A stretch of 64,000 nt of DNA from Salinigranum rubrum (lineage in GTDB: Archaea > Halobacteriota > Halobacteria > Halobacteriales > Haloferacaceae): NCBI RefSeq assembly GCF_002906575.1, contig NZ_CP026309.1, positions 2,294,001 to 2,358,000 on the forward strand. Reading direction: 5' to 3'. Shown here piece by piece: positions 53,533 to 61,938 of the stretch. Within the stretch, counting starts at the first letter, position 1; each line of letters starts with the position of its first letter. Below the pieces are notes generated by a model that saw only the letters and a program-made list of their open reading frames with translations, made no database searches and was not told the origin of the DNA. The position numbers were made by a program, and so were the translations under genes.

Positions 53533-54051
53533 TCAGTCGTCCGTCACGTCACGGAGGGCCGCCCGGGGCGTGACGAGGAGGTCGACGCCGACGAGTCCGG
53601 GCACCATCGAGAACGGGACGTCGTCGCCGACGAGTCGGTCGCGCCACACCGCGAGGCGGTCGGCCGAATCGTCGGTGTGTGCCTCGATCAGCGCGCGGAC
53701 GCGGCTCTGCTCCGTGGGCGTGGCACGCCAGAGGTCGTTCTCGCCGGGCGGTTCGACGGCGCCACCGTCGAACCGTGTCATCCCGCCTTCCACCTCGACG
53801 ACCACGCGACGCACGTCGACGGCGATGTCGAGCGCGGTGGAGTGGTGCGTGGCGGCGGCGCCGAGATAGCTCGCGAGAAGTCCGAGCGCCGGTTCGTCGA
53901 AGGAGTCCCCCTCGACGACGAAGTCGAACGCGCCCGGGTCGTCGCTCGGGTCGCACTCGTTCACCGCCTCGATCCGCTTCGTGACGTGTCGGTTCACCAC
54001 TGCGGCGCGCTCGGCGTTGGACGACTGGTTCGGGGTAGTGGGTGGTGTCAT
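53533..54051 (-). CDS. OsmC-like protein lacking catalytic cysteines (paralogue 2)
   Basis: A 172-residue paralogue of the preceding gene product. Shared segments are RIEAVNECDPSDDPGAFDFV, LGLLASYLGAAATHHSTALD and IAVDVRRVVVEVEGGM, aligned with RVEAVNAVDAAARR and SYLVAASHSLVDPL of the neighbour. Again the OsmC cysteine positions are not Cys. No partner or substrate is known. ATG 54051 is preferred; GTG 54099 in frame is possible. A strong AT-rich TATA (TTTAAATAATATTGG on the minus strand, near 54121-54135) lies upstream. Confidence 0.6.
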   Translation of the reverse strand: MTPPTTPNQSSNAERAAVVNRHVTKRIEAVNECDPSDDPGAFDFVVEGDSFDEPALGLLASYLGAAATHHSTALDIAVDVRRVVVEVEGGMTRFDGGAVEPPGENDLWRATPTEQSRVRALIEAHTDDSADRLAVWRDRLVGDDVPFSMVPGLVGVDLLVTPRAALRDVTDD

Positions 54052-54119
54052 CTGGCTCGTTCCACGGACGGCGAGGGGCCACTCGCCGCGAGCGGCCACC
54101 GGTCACACGGTATTCGTTG

Positions 54120-54135
54120 CAGCCAATATTATTTA
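54120..54135 (-). promoter_or_regulatory. AT-rich promoter of the OsmC-like paralogue 2
   Basis: TTTTTAAATAATATTGG on the minus strand is one of the strongest TATA-like sequences in the window. It lies about 70-80 bases upstream of ATG 54051, which leaves a leader of roughly 45-50 bases. Confidence 0.45.
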
Positions 54136-54269
54136 AAAATAGCCGGTTAGAACGGTTCAATCGTCGTCCGATTTCGGTGGGATAATCGTCGAATATCGGG
54201 GACAGCGCCAACATCGAGGAGTCGAGGGGAACAGTCGACCTCGGTGCGACCCGCGCGAACTCCCCGTCC

Positions 54270-54992
54270 TCAGTCGAGCAGTCCCAGTTCGGCGATGAGC
54301 GGTGCCGTCTCCCTCGGGACGATCCGTCCGGCGTCCCGGCGTGCGGCGAGGAGCGGGAGGACGGTGTCGAAGTCGGCGGGCGTCCGGAGCACCGGTTGCA
54401 TCGGGAGGAAGTCGACGCCGAGGTCGGCCTCGTCACCCCGGGCGGCGAGCGTCGAGACCTCCGGCGCGGCGAAGGCGTCGGCGAAATCGATGGGCTCGGT
54501 GAACGCCGCGTAGAACACTCTCCCCTCGGGTGCGGGGCCGAGGACGACCGGCGTCGAGCGGAGCTTCATCGCCGCCGAATCGACCGTGGCTCGCGTCAGG
54601 AACGGGGCCGTCCCGCGGACGACAGCGACGGAATCCGCGTCCTCCTCGCGGAGGAGGTGCGTCGCCGTGTTCCCGGCGCGGGCAGCGTACGACGAGCCGA
54701 CCTGTACCTCGAACCGGACGTCGTCGAGGTCCGACAGGGCGTCGGCCGCGAGCGCGCGGACCGCCGCCTCCGCATCACCCTCGTCGCGTCGATGTTCTTC
54801 GGGGAGGTGTTCCTCGGGCCGGTAGTTGACGAGGAGGTCGCCCCCGGAGCGCTCGACGGCGACGAACGTGTCCTTCAGCATTGCGGCGTACAGGTCGGCG
54901 GCTTCCTCGCCCGTGAGCGGCCCGTTCTCGACGAGGTCGGAGAGCACCAGTCCGGGTCGCGGCGGGTCGCAGAGCACGCAGACGACGGTCAT
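54270..54992 (-). CDS. DUF2064 glycosyltransferase-A-like protein
   Basis: A 240-residue protein of the DUF2064/TIGR04282-type glycosyltransferase A fold, related to nucleotidyltransferases. It starts MTVVCVLCDPPRPGLVLSDL, then EEAADLYAAMLKDTFVAVER and DFLPMQPVLRTPADFDTVLP. The usual DTP-type metal motif is not clearly seen, so the activity is uncertain. ATG 54992 is used. It stands alone upstream of the OsmC-like pair on the same strand. Confidence 0.7.
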   Translation of the reverse strand: MTVVCVLCDPPRPGLVLSDLVENGPLTGEEAADLYAAMLKDTFVAVERSGGDLLVNYRPEEHLPEEHRRDEGDAEAAVRALAADALSDLDDVRFEVQVGSSYAARAGNTATHLLREEDADSVAVVRGTAPFLTRATVDSAAMKLRSTPVVLGPAPEGRVFYAAFTEPIDFADAFAAPEVSTLAARGDEADLGVDFLPMQPVLRTPADFDTVLPLLAARRDAGRIVPRETAPLIAELGLLD

Positions 54993-55100
54993 ACCGAGGA
55001 GAAAAGACGGCGTGGCCTTGAACGCGCCGCTTCGGACTCGTCGTGAGACGCTCCACGGGGAGGGTGGCGACGAACGGGTGTCCCCGAGGCCCGGCGGGGC

Positions 55101-55853
55101 TCAGCCGCCGAGGAAGTCCTGTCGAACCTGCGGGTCGTTCAAGAGGGCGTCGCCGGTGTCGACGTAGCGGTTCTTCCCGTTGGCGAGGACGTACCCCCTG
55201 TTGCAGCGACGGAGCGCCTCTTTGGCGTTCTGCTCGACCATCAGGACCGCGGTGCCGTCGTCGTTGATGGCGTCGATGCGGTCGAACATGTCGTCGACGA
55301 GGTCGGGCGCTAGCCCGGCCGAGGGCTCGTCGAGGAGGAGCAGGTCCGGTTCCAGCATGAGCGCCCGGCCCATCGCGAGCATCTGCTGCTGGCCGCCGGA
55401 CATGGTGCCGGCCTTCTGCTCTTTCCGCTCGCGGAGGATGGGGAAGCGATCGAAGACGGCTTCGAGCGCGTCCTGTGGTACTTCGTCGAGGATGTACGCG
55501 CCCATCTCGAGGTTCTCCTGCACCGACAGGGAGGCGAAGACGTTGTCGTTCTGGGGGACGTAGCCGATGCCCTTGTGGATGATCTCCTCGGGGATGAGGC
55601 CGGTGATGTCCTCGTCGGCGAACGTCACGACCCCTCCCATGTGACTGGTGAGCCCGAAGACGCTCTTCATTAGCGTCGACTTCCCCGCCCCGTTGGGTCC
55701 GACGATGGTGACGTACTCGCCACTGTCGACGAACATGTCCACGTCGGTGAGGATCTGGAGGTCGCCGTAGCCCGCGTCGAGGTTCTCGACTTCGAGGAGG
55801 CTCGTCCCCGGCGTCCGGTCCGGTTCCGTCTCCGCGTCGGTCGTCGCGCTCAT
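55101..55853 (-). CDS. livF: Branched-chain amino acid ABC transporter ATPase LivF
   Basis: ATP-binding subunit LivF of a branched-chain amino acid type ABC importer, 250 residues. It has Walker A GPNGAGKSTLMKSVFGLTSH, a Q-loop GYVPQNDNVF, the ABC signature TMSGGQQQMLAMGRALM, Walker B LLLLDEPSAGL and the H-loop region VEQNAKEALRRCNRGYV. An N-terminal acidic extension precedes LLEVENLDAGYGDLQIL. The ATG overlaps the expected livG stop (ATGA). It is the last gene of the livHMGF operon. Confidence 0.95.
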   Translation of the reverse strand: MSATTDAETEPDRTPGTSLLEVENLDAGYGDLQILTDVDMFVDSGEYVTIVGPNGAGKSTLMKSVFGLTSHMGGVVTFADEDITGLIPEEIIHKGIGYVPQNDNVFASLSVQENLEMGAYILDEVPQDALEAVFDRFPILRERKEQKAGTMSGGQQQMLAMGRALMLEPDLLLLDEPSAGLAPDLVDDMFDRIDAINDDGTAVLMVEQNAKEALRRCNRGYVLANGKNRYVDTGDALLNDPQVRQDFLGG

Positions 55854-56718
55854 ACGTTCCCCCGAGGTACGCCTCGATGACTTCCTCGTTCGACTTGATA
55901 TCGGCCGGCGTTCCCTCCGTGAGCACCGTCCCCTGGTGGAGGACGATGACGTGTTCACAGTTGTTCATGATGAGGTCCATGTCGTGCTCGACGAGCAGGA
56001 ACGTGTACCCCTGCTCGCGGAGTTCGTGGATGTGTTCGAGGAGCCGTTTCTCCAGCGAGGGGTTGACGCCGGCGAACGGCTCGTCGAGGAGGAGCATGTC
56101 CGGGTCGGTGAGGAGCGCGCGCGCCATCTCCAGCAGCTTCCGCTGACCGCCCGAGAGGTTCCCGGCGTACTCCTCGGCGATGTGATCGATCTCGAAGAAC
56201 TCGAGCGTCTCCCACGCCCGTTCGAGCAACTGCTCCTCCTGTTCGATGACCTGCCCGCGGACGCCGGGGGTGACAGAGCGCCAGAGGCTCTCGCCGACCT
56301 GTCCCTTCGGGGCGAGCATCATGTTCTCGAGGACGGTCATGTCCTTGAGTTCGCGAGCGATCTGGAACGTCCGGACGAGGCCGCGGTTGGCGATGGTGTA
56401 CGGCTCCATGCCGGTGATGTCCTCGCCGTTGAACGTCACACTGCCCGCGTCGGGGCGGTACATGCCCGTGATGAGGTTGAACGTGGTCGACTTGCCGGCG
56501 CCGTTCGGCCCGATGAGCCCCGTCAACGAGCCCTGTTCGACCTGGAACGTCGCCCCGTCGACCGCCGTGATGCCGCCGAAGGACTTCTCCAGCCCCTCGA
56601 CCCGGAGCGGGTACTCGTGTTCGATGCCGACGTCGCTCGTCGCCGAGAGCGCCTCCGCGCCCGTCTCCACGTCGTCGGGCGCACCCTGTCCGCCGCCAGT
56701 GTCGGTTGCTTCACTCAT
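55850..56718 (-). pseudogene. livG: Branched-chain amino acid ABC transporter ATPase LivG, one-base frameshift at 3' end
   Basis: ATPase LivG of the importer. Walker A is GPNGAGKSTTFNLITGMYRP, the signature NLSGGQRKLLEMARALL, Walker B LLLDEPFAGVNP and H-loop VEHDMDLIMNNC, all intact in a 289-residue protein. Near the end EVIEAYLGG should be followed by NV and a TGA overlapping the livF ATG (ATGA). The run of five C at 55859-55863 (plus strand) is one short of the six needed, so the frame reads on as TYERDDRRGDG into livF. A missing base is the simplest explanation; only the last two codons and the stop are affected. Confidence 0.9.
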
Positions 56719-58033
56719 CCTCGTCACCTCCGTCCGCCGCGACGGCACGGCCCCGCCGTGCCGTCAGGTCGATGCTCGCCGCCGTCTCCTTGCGGTGGCC
56801 GAGCAGTCCGTCGGGACGGTTGTGCATCAGCCAGACGAGCACGAGTCCCATGATGACGAGTTGGAGCTGGCGGACGCTGTCGAGCGTGTAGAAGATGAAC
56901 GGCAAGGGGTCGGCCTCCGAGAGGAGCGGCGAGATGGCCGGCCCGAACGAACTCGGCGCGCTCGCGGTGGGGAGGATCTCCTCGATGACGTTCTTGAGGT
57001 AGCGCGGACCCTGATAGAGGAGGGCCGCGAACATCGCGCCGCCGACGATGCTCCCGGTGTTCGAGCCGGCGCCGCCGATGATGAGCGCGATCCAGACGAA
57101 GAACGTGATCCTCGGTCTGAAGGTGTTCGGCGTCACCGCACCCTGAGTCATGAACCAGAGGATGCCCGCCAGCCCCATGAGCGCACAGCCGAGCATGAAC
57201 GACTTGATCTTGAAGCCGTTGGTGTCCTTGCCGAGCGAGTTGGCGACGTCCTCGTCCTCGCGGATCGCCTTGAGGACGCGACCGAAGGGGGACTCACCCG
57301 TGCGCTTCAGGAGCCAGAAGTACACGGCGACGAAGAACAGCAACATCGCCCCGTAGACGAGGCCGTCGATGACCGGCTTCGGATTGGTCGGGATGATCGC
57401 CGTCGACGCTTCGATGAGCCCCTGATAGGCACCCCAGAGGCCGAACGCCTCGAAGAACGCCTGGAGCGGGTCCGTGTAGTTGAGGATGACGCCGGAGCCG
57501 CCGCCGAAGCCCACTCGTCTGCCGAAGAGCTGGAACTGCTGGAACTGCGAGGAGAGGAACGAGAATCGGACGATCTCCGACATCGCGATGGTGACGATGG
57601 CGAGGTAGTCCGCCCGAAGTCTGAGCGCGGGAAGCGCGACGACCAGGCCCAGGAGGGCGGAGGCGACCATCCCCGCGATGATACCGACGATGAGCGGGAG
57701 GCCGAGTCCGCCGACCTGAGCGGCGCTACCGGGCTCGTAGAGGGGCTTCGAGACCAACGCCATGACGTAGATACCGACCGCCATGAACCCGACGATGCCG
57801 ATGTTGAACAGCCCGGTGTACCCCCAGTGGAGGTTCAGCGCGAGCGCCAGCATGGCGAAGACGCCGATGAAGAAGGTCAAGACGGCGAGCGAGTTCAACT
57901 GTCCCCGCAGGGAGAAGCCGAGGATGACGCCGCTGACGATGTACGCGGCGTAGAGCACGGCGAGCAGGAGGACGATGAGTCCCGCGTCGCCGCCCGGGAT
58001 GCGCTCGGTGAACCGGTCGACGTCGACGCTCAT
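56711..58033 (-). CDS. livM: Branched-chain amino acid ABC transporter permease LivM
   Basis: Membrane permease LivM, 440 residues with about ten membrane helices (the C-terminal part is acidic, ending VAADGGDEDE). The characteristic region is ADYLAIVTIAMSEIVRFSFL, with RTGESPFGRVLKAIREDEDV and ANSLGKDTNGFKIKSFMLGC forming the ATPase-contact segment. The haloarchaeal insertions between helices are typical. The start overlaps the livH stop by 4 bases (ATGA), and the end overlaps livG by 8 bases, so the operon is tight. Confidence 0.93.
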   Translation of the reverse strand: MSVDVDRFTERIPGGDAGLIVLLLAVLYAAYIVSGVILGFSLRGQLNSLAVLTFFIGVFAMLALALNLHWGYTGLFNIGIVGFMAVGIYVMALVSKPLYEPGSAAQVGGLGLPLIVGIIAGMVASALLGLVVALPALRLRADYLAIVTIAMSEIVRFSFLSSQFQQFQLFGRRVGFGGGSGVILNYTDPLQAFFEAFGLWGAYQGLIEASTAIIPTNPKPVIDGLVYGAMLLFFVAVYFWLLKRTGESPFGRVLKAIREDEDVANSLGKDTNGFKIKSFMLGCALMGLAGILWFMTQGAVTPNTFRPRITFFVWIALIIGGAGSNTGSIVGGAMFAALLYQGPRYLKNVIEEILPTASAPSSFGPAISPLLSEADPLPFIFYTLDSVRQLQLVIMGLVLVWLMHNRPDGLLGHRKETAASIDLTARRGRAVAADGGDEDE

Positions 58034-59142
58034 GCGGTGGACCTCCCGGCGAAGATGCCCTGTGGCTTGACGAGCAGGATGACGATCATGACGAGGAACG
58101 CCGCCGCGCGTGCGAACGCGGAGGGGATCCAGATGACCGACAGCGACGCGGTGAGGCCGATGACCAGTCCGCCGGCGATGGCGCCGTAGATGGAGCCGAT
58201 GCCGCCGAGGATGACCGCCGCGAAGATGAGAAGTAAGAGGAGCCAGCCGTCGTTGAACCCGAGCGTCCCCTTCCAGAGGACGAACATGTAGCCGGCGACC
58301 CCGGTGAGTCCGCCGCCGATGATCCACACCGAGCGGACGACCCGTTCGGTCGGAATGCCCGTGATACGCGCGAGGTCCTCGTTGTCGGCCATCGCACGCA
58401 TCGCCTTCCCGAGCTTCGTCGTCTGCAAGAGGACGTGGACGCCGAGCATCAGGCCGCCGGCGACGACGACCAAGGCGATGTCGTGCGCCGAGATGAACAC
58501 CTGGCCGTCCCAGAGGTACGGCCCGATCTGTGGCGGCTGCGCCGTCGTCCCCCGAACGTCGGAGCCGAAGACGAACTGCATCAGGTACCGGAGCGCGAAC
58601 GCGACGCCGATACTGGTGATGAGGAGCGTGATGCCGTCCTCGTCGCGGATCGGTTTGTAGATGAACCGGTCGACGCCGAGCGAGAGCACGATGGTGAACG
58701 CGCCGGCGATCACGAGGCCGAGAACCACGGCCAGCGGCGTCCCCAACACGCCGATACCCAGCGCACCGCCGAACACCGACCCGCCCGCACCGACCAACAG
58801 GAGCGACCCGAGGTCGGCGTTGGGACGGGCGAGGCCGGCGATGAGGTACGTCGTCGCCCACCCGGAGAACGCGCCGGCGGTGATGTAATCACCGTGTGAA
58901 AAGTTCGCGAAGTTCAGAATGCTGTACGTCATCGACAGACCGATTCCGGCGAGACCGATGACGAGTCCACGCATCAGGCCGTCCCAGACGAGTGACCCGA
59001 TGTCGTGGACCTGTACGTCGCCGGTGCTGAACTGCCGAGCGAGGTCGGCGACCAGCACAACGGCGACCAACGCGACCAGGAGCACTCCGGGGCGCTCGAT
59101 CGCGATCTTTCGGCCGCGGGAATAGGTATCAGCGATGCCCAT
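58030..59142 (-). CDS. livH: Branched-chain amino acid ABC transporter permease LivH
   Basis: Membrane permease LivH, 370 residues, about eight to ten helices. Motifs are GLSMTYSILNFANFSHGDYI (the conserved NFAHGD-like loop, around 95-114), FIYKPIRDEDGITLLITSIG and LGKAMRAMADNEDLARITGI near the ATPase contact. The N-terminus is cytoplasmic. ATG 59142 is chosen; GAGG about 10-14 bases upstream may be its ribosome-binding site. It is the first gene of the operon, with a TATA-like GTTTATGC at 59182-59189. Confidence 0.93.
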   Translation of the reverse strand: MGIADTYSRGRKIAIERPGVLLVALVAVVLVADLARQFSTGDVQVHDIGSLVWDGLMRGLVIGLAGIGLSMTYSILNFANFSHGDYITAGAFSGWATTYLIAGLARPNADLGSLLLVGAGGSVFGGALGIGVLGTPLAVVLGLVIAGAFTIVLSLGVDRFIYKPIRDEDGITLLITSIGVAFALRYLMQFVFGSDVRGTTAQPPQIGPYLWDGQVFISAHDIALVVVAGGLMLGVHVLLQTTKLGKAMRAMADNEDLARITGIPTERVVRSVWIIGGGLTGVAGYMFVLWKGTLGFNDGWLLLLLIFAAVILGGIGSIYGAIAGGLVIGLTASLSVIWIPSAFARAAAFLVMIVILLVKPQGIFAGRSTA

Positions 59143-59181
59143 GATGATAACTGTCCTCATGGGTGTGCGGTCGTGAAACAC

Positions 59182-59189
59182 GCATAAAC
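59182..59189 (-). promoter_or_regulatory. TATA-like promoter of the livHMGF operon
   Basis: GTTTATGC on the minus strand lies about 40 bases upstream of livH, allowing a leader of about 15-20 bases that contains the possible GAGG site. Confidence 0.45.
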
Positions 59190-59292
59190 CTTTCTTCCCA
59201 GGACCAAATTTGTCAACCCGTGATAATTATCGAGGCTTGACGTTGTGTGTATTCGTCGGAATATCCAACTATCGGGGATTCAATGTGCGATT

Positions 59293-59820
59293 ATGTCCTC
59301 TGAACACCCGGAGGTCTCCATCGAATCCGCAGTCCTCGCGGACGTGGACGCACTCGCCGACCTGTGGGTCAGTCTCGCGCGCGGTCAGCGGACGTACGAC
59401 TCGCACCTGCTTGCCGACGAGAACAGGACCACGATTCGGGAGTCGCTCGCTCAGCACGTCGTCGGCGACGGGGTGGTCGTCGCGCGGGCGACGGGGGAGG
59501 GTGACGACGAGGAGGACCGAGTCCTCGTCGGGTTCGCCATGTTCGGACTCGAACAGGGCGACTACGCGCAGACGGTCACCCGCGGCATCGTTCACGACCT
59601 CTTCGTCGCCCCGGACCGGCGTGGGGAGGGCATCGGAAGCGCGCTCCTCGTGCGAGCGGAGGAGGGATTGGTGGAGTTCGGCGCCGACGCCTTCGCGCTC
59701 GAAGCGATGGCGACCAACGCCGACGCGCGGCGCTTCTACGAGCGACACGGCTACCGACCCCACCGCGTGGAACTGGAGAAATCGGCCCAAAGCGATACAC
59801 ACTCAAAGGAGGACGGGTAA
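59293..59820 (+). CDS. GNAT family N-acetyltransferase
   Basis: N-acetyltransferase of 175 residues, substrate unknown. The acetyl-CoA loop is VAPDRRGEGIGSALLVRAEE (about 108-127), and the C-terminal ATNADARRFYERHGYRP gives the FYxRHGY motif. The first strand-helix region VSIESAVLADVDALADLWVS is also typical. ATG 59293 is chosen over upstream ATG 59245. It is divergent from the liv operon, and the tRNA-Thr gene follows by 11 bases. Confidence 0.92.
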   Translation: MSSEHPEVSIESAVLADVDALADLWVSLARGQRTYDSHLLADENRTTIRESLAQHVVGDGVVVARATGEGDDEEDRVLVGFAMFGLEQGDYAQTVTRGIVHDLFVAPDRRGEGIGSALLVRAEEGLVEFGADAFALEAMATNADARRFYERHGYRPHRVELEKSAQSDTHSKEDG

Positions 59821-59831
59821 GTCGCACCCGC

Positions 59832-59905
59832 GCCAGGGGAGCATGGGCGGTTCATGCACTCGACTTGTAATCGAGACTTCACGGGTTCGAATCCCGTCCC
59901 TGGCT
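59832..59905 (+). tRNA. tRNA-Thr (TGT)
   Basis: Plus-strand tRNA of 74 bases. The acceptor GCCAGGG pairs with CCCTGGC, discriminator T. The anticodon stem CTCGA/TCGAG encloses the loop CTTGTAA, giving anticodon TGT for codon ACA. The T-arm is ACGGG-TTCGAAT-CCCGT. No intron is visible. The CCA end is not encoded. Confidence 0.95.
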
Positions 59906-60093
59906 CTTCTGTCCGGGCGACAGCGAGGACCGATTGCCGACAGAGGGATTCGAACCCTGCGAGACGCAGCACCGAGCGAAGCGAGGTGACCGTCTCGCTC
60001 CGGTTCGATATCCCGTCCCCGGCCTATCATGTTTTAGAGTTCCTAGCTGACAAGCACCGACACTACAATACAACAGGTTCATTCACCGATGAG
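59906..60093. repeat. Degenerate tRNA-like sequences beside tRNA-Thr
   Basis: Just after tRNA-Thr, 59998-60025 repeats a degenerate copy of its 3' end (TTCGATATCCCGTCCCCGGC versus TTCGAATCCCGTCCCTGGC). At about 59939-59961 the minus strand carries a T-arm-like CAGGGTTCGAATCCC. Between them CGAGACG (about 59960-59966) and CGTCTCG (about 59991-59997) form a long hairpin with CACC/GGTG inside. No protein gene is supported here. I read this as tRNA remnants, possibly an old integration site. Confidence 0.5.
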
Positions 60094-60369
60094 TCACTCG
60101 ATTCTGAACCCCGAAAAGCCCGACTCGGACGACGCCGACAGCGACGCGGTCGGGGTCGACGAGAGGTCGACCGCGAGCGCGCGTTCCTGTGACCGGCGTC
60201 GGTGTTCGTAACAGTCGGTACACTCCGTCAGTCCCTGCCGTCGGGCGGCCAGTCGGCTCACCACCTCGGTCGCGGTCGGAAGCCGGGGGCATCGATCCGT
60301 GCTGTGGAAGACAGGGTCGATGTCGGTCGACAGCGGGACGTGGACGGTGGGGTTGCGAACGTCTCTCAT
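60094..60369 (-). CDS. Small conserved protein with Cys pair, unknown function
   Basis: A 91-residue protein, MRDVRNPTVHVPLSTDIDPV, then HSTDRCPRLPTATEVVSRLA and TECTDCYEHRRRSQ, followed by an acidic/Ser-rich tail. The single CxxC plus a nearby Cys suggests metal binding, but no family is named. The N-terminus VRNPTVHVPLSxDIDPVFH looks conserved-like from memory. ATG 60369 is chosen; a TATA-like ATTATGTAC lies near 60404-60412. Confidence 0.62.
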   Translation of the reverse strand: MRDVRNPTVHVPLSTDIDPVFHSTDRCPRLPTATEVVSRLAARRQGLTECTDCYEHRRRSQERALAVDLSSTPTASLSASSESGFSGFRIE

Positions 60370-60623
60370 AGCGCGGGTATGGCTGGGCAGACCCACCGCC
60401 GTACATAATACCTCGGTCCCGGATATCTGGGATGAGAACCCGCGGGGGTGTCCCTTGAGAATTCAGGGTGCGCGAGCGAGAGAGTTCAGACGAGTGTAAC
60501 GAACCCGCCGGTAGCGGGCGTCTTTCGAGTCGGTGCCGGCCCATGGGACGGCCGGACGCGGACGTGTCTGACGCGGGCGCGCCACCCTGTCCTCGCGGTT
60601 CGAGCGGCGCGTACGACGCGCGC

Positions 60624-60758
60624 TTACTCGACTCTGGCCGCCTTGCGTTGCCAGTCTTCGCAGTTCGGACAGACCAGTTCACCTTCGGTGGTGACGCTCG
60701 CGAGGAGGGTCGCGCGGCAGACCGGACAGAGCTGGTTGGAGGGTTCGTACCCTTTCAT
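60624..60758 (-). CDS. Zinc-ribbon microprotein
   Basis: A 44-residue protein beginning MKGYEPSNQLCPVCRATLLA and continuing to VCPNCEDWQRKAARVE. It has two CPxC knuckles 19 residues apart, the standard zinc-ribbon spacing. Haloarchaeal small zinc proteins of this type are mostly of unknown role. It is too short for many gene finders, so it is easily missed. Confidence 0.72.
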   Translation of the reverse strand: MKGYEPSNQLCPVCRATLLASVTTEGELVCPNCEDWQRKAARVE

Positions 60759-60974
60759 ACCCAGTCCATTTGGACAGGGTGGTAAGTGCTTTCTGTCCTG
60801 TCGTCGGTGGTGCAAGCAGTCCGGCAGGTGGCGGCCGGCCGACCTCCCTGCCGAGTAGCGAGTGTGTCGAGCGGTCTCAGGCTGTTTCGAACCGGACGCC
60901 GACGAGAACACCGGGCGGAACGGCTGTGATCGATCCCCGTCTCCGGCGCTCCATCGCCGCGGGCGGTTACGACC

Positions 60975-61913
60975 TCATCGGCGCCGTCCGAGGACCACGA
61001 AGGACACCACCAGCGCGACCAGCGCGACGCCCGGCCCGAACCCCGGTGTCGACGTGGCGGTCGTCTCCGGAGGCGTCGGCGACTCGGTCGGGGTCGGGGT
61101 CGTCGTCTCCGTCGCCGTGGGTGTCGGCGGCGACGTCGTCTCCGTGGGTGTCTCCGTCGGTCGCTCGGTCAGCGGGCCCGTGACCGTCGCCGTCGGGGTG
61201 TCGGTCGGGGTCGGGGTCGACGGCTCGGGCGTCGGCGTGGCCGTCGGGAGCGGTGTCGCCGTCCCGCGTGGGCCCGTCCGGACGGTCACCGTCCGCGTAG
61301 CCTGGTCGAGGTCGCTCCCTTCGACCGTAATCTCGAACGTCCCCACCGGCTCGTCCGAGAGGTCCAGGGTGACGCTCCCCCCGCTCCGAGTGATACGGTC
61401 GATGGCGGTGACCCGCGACGTAACGTCCAGACCGTCCGGGCTCTCGACGGTCAGGTCGAGACGGTCGGCATCGGCGAAGTTGTACTCGACGGTCACGGTG
61501 AGGTCTTCACCCGTCGGCTCCCAGCCGTTGGTCACGTTCGCGCCGTTTTGGTTCCGGACGACGACGCTCGTCACGCGCGGTTCGGCGACGACGAACTCCG
61601 CGCGGTCGTCGCCGTCGGCGGCGACGTCGTAGCCGCCGGTCTCGAAGCCGCCGAAGTCGGCGTCCGTCGCGTCGACCGACTCGCTCGTGCCCTCGGCGTC
61701 GCCCGCGACGCCGACGAGCGTCACGGACCCCGAACCGACGGTCCCACCACCGGTCAACTGCACGGCCGAAACGTCGAGCGTCTCACCGACGAAGACGCGG
61801 ACCGGCGGGCTCGTGTCGGCCGGTTGCGTTCGGGGACTCGACACGGCGGCGACCGTTCCCACGAGGAGGAGGGCGACGAGGAGGGTGGTCAGGAGGGTGC
61901 GGACACGTACCAT
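60975..61913 (-). CDS. Secreted PGF-CTERM surface protein with Thr/Pro stalk
   Basis: Exported surface protein of 312 residues. A Sec signal peptide with hydrophobic core LLTTLLVALLLVGTVAAV is at the N-terminus. A beta-rich domain follows (about 35-210, with VFVGETLDVSAVQLTGGGTV and RVTSVVVRNQNGANVTNGWE). A Thr/Pro-rich stalk (about 215-285), probably O-glycosylated, precedes the PGF-CTERM signal TSTPGFGPGVALVALVVSFV and the Arg-rich tail. In haloarchaea an archaeosortase removes this signal and attaches lipid. The function is unknown. Confidence 0.88.
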   Translation of the reverse strand: MVRVRTLLTTLLVALLLVGTVAAVSSPRTQPADTSPPVRVFVGETLDVSAVQLTGGGTVGSGSVTLVGVAGDAEGTSESVDATDADFGGFETGGYDVAADGDDRAEFVVAEPRVTSVVVRNQNGANVTNGWEPTGEDLTVTVEYNFADADRLDLTVESPDGLDVTSRVTAIDRITRSGGSVTLDLSDEPVGTFEITVEGSDLDQATRTVTVRTGPRGTATPLPTATPTPEPSTPTPTDTPTATVTGPLTERPTETPTETTSPPTPTATETTTPTPTESPTPPETTATSTPGFGPGVALVALVVSFVVLGRRR

Positions 61914-61938
61914 ACCGGTGACTAGAGGGCGGCGCCGG

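Noticed and set aside
56246-58189. A 647-codon plus-strand open frame
   Set aside because: It is antisense to livG and livM, whose motifs are clear; the product is low complexity.
59854-60192. Open frames through tRNA-Thr and the downstream remnants
   Set aside because: They read tRNA arms in several frames and resemble well-known spurious predictions; no protein fold is present.
60089-60211. A 40-codon plus-strand frame starting MSHSILNPEKPD
   Set aside because: It is antisense to the end of the better-supported gene at 60094-60369 and has no recognisable motif.
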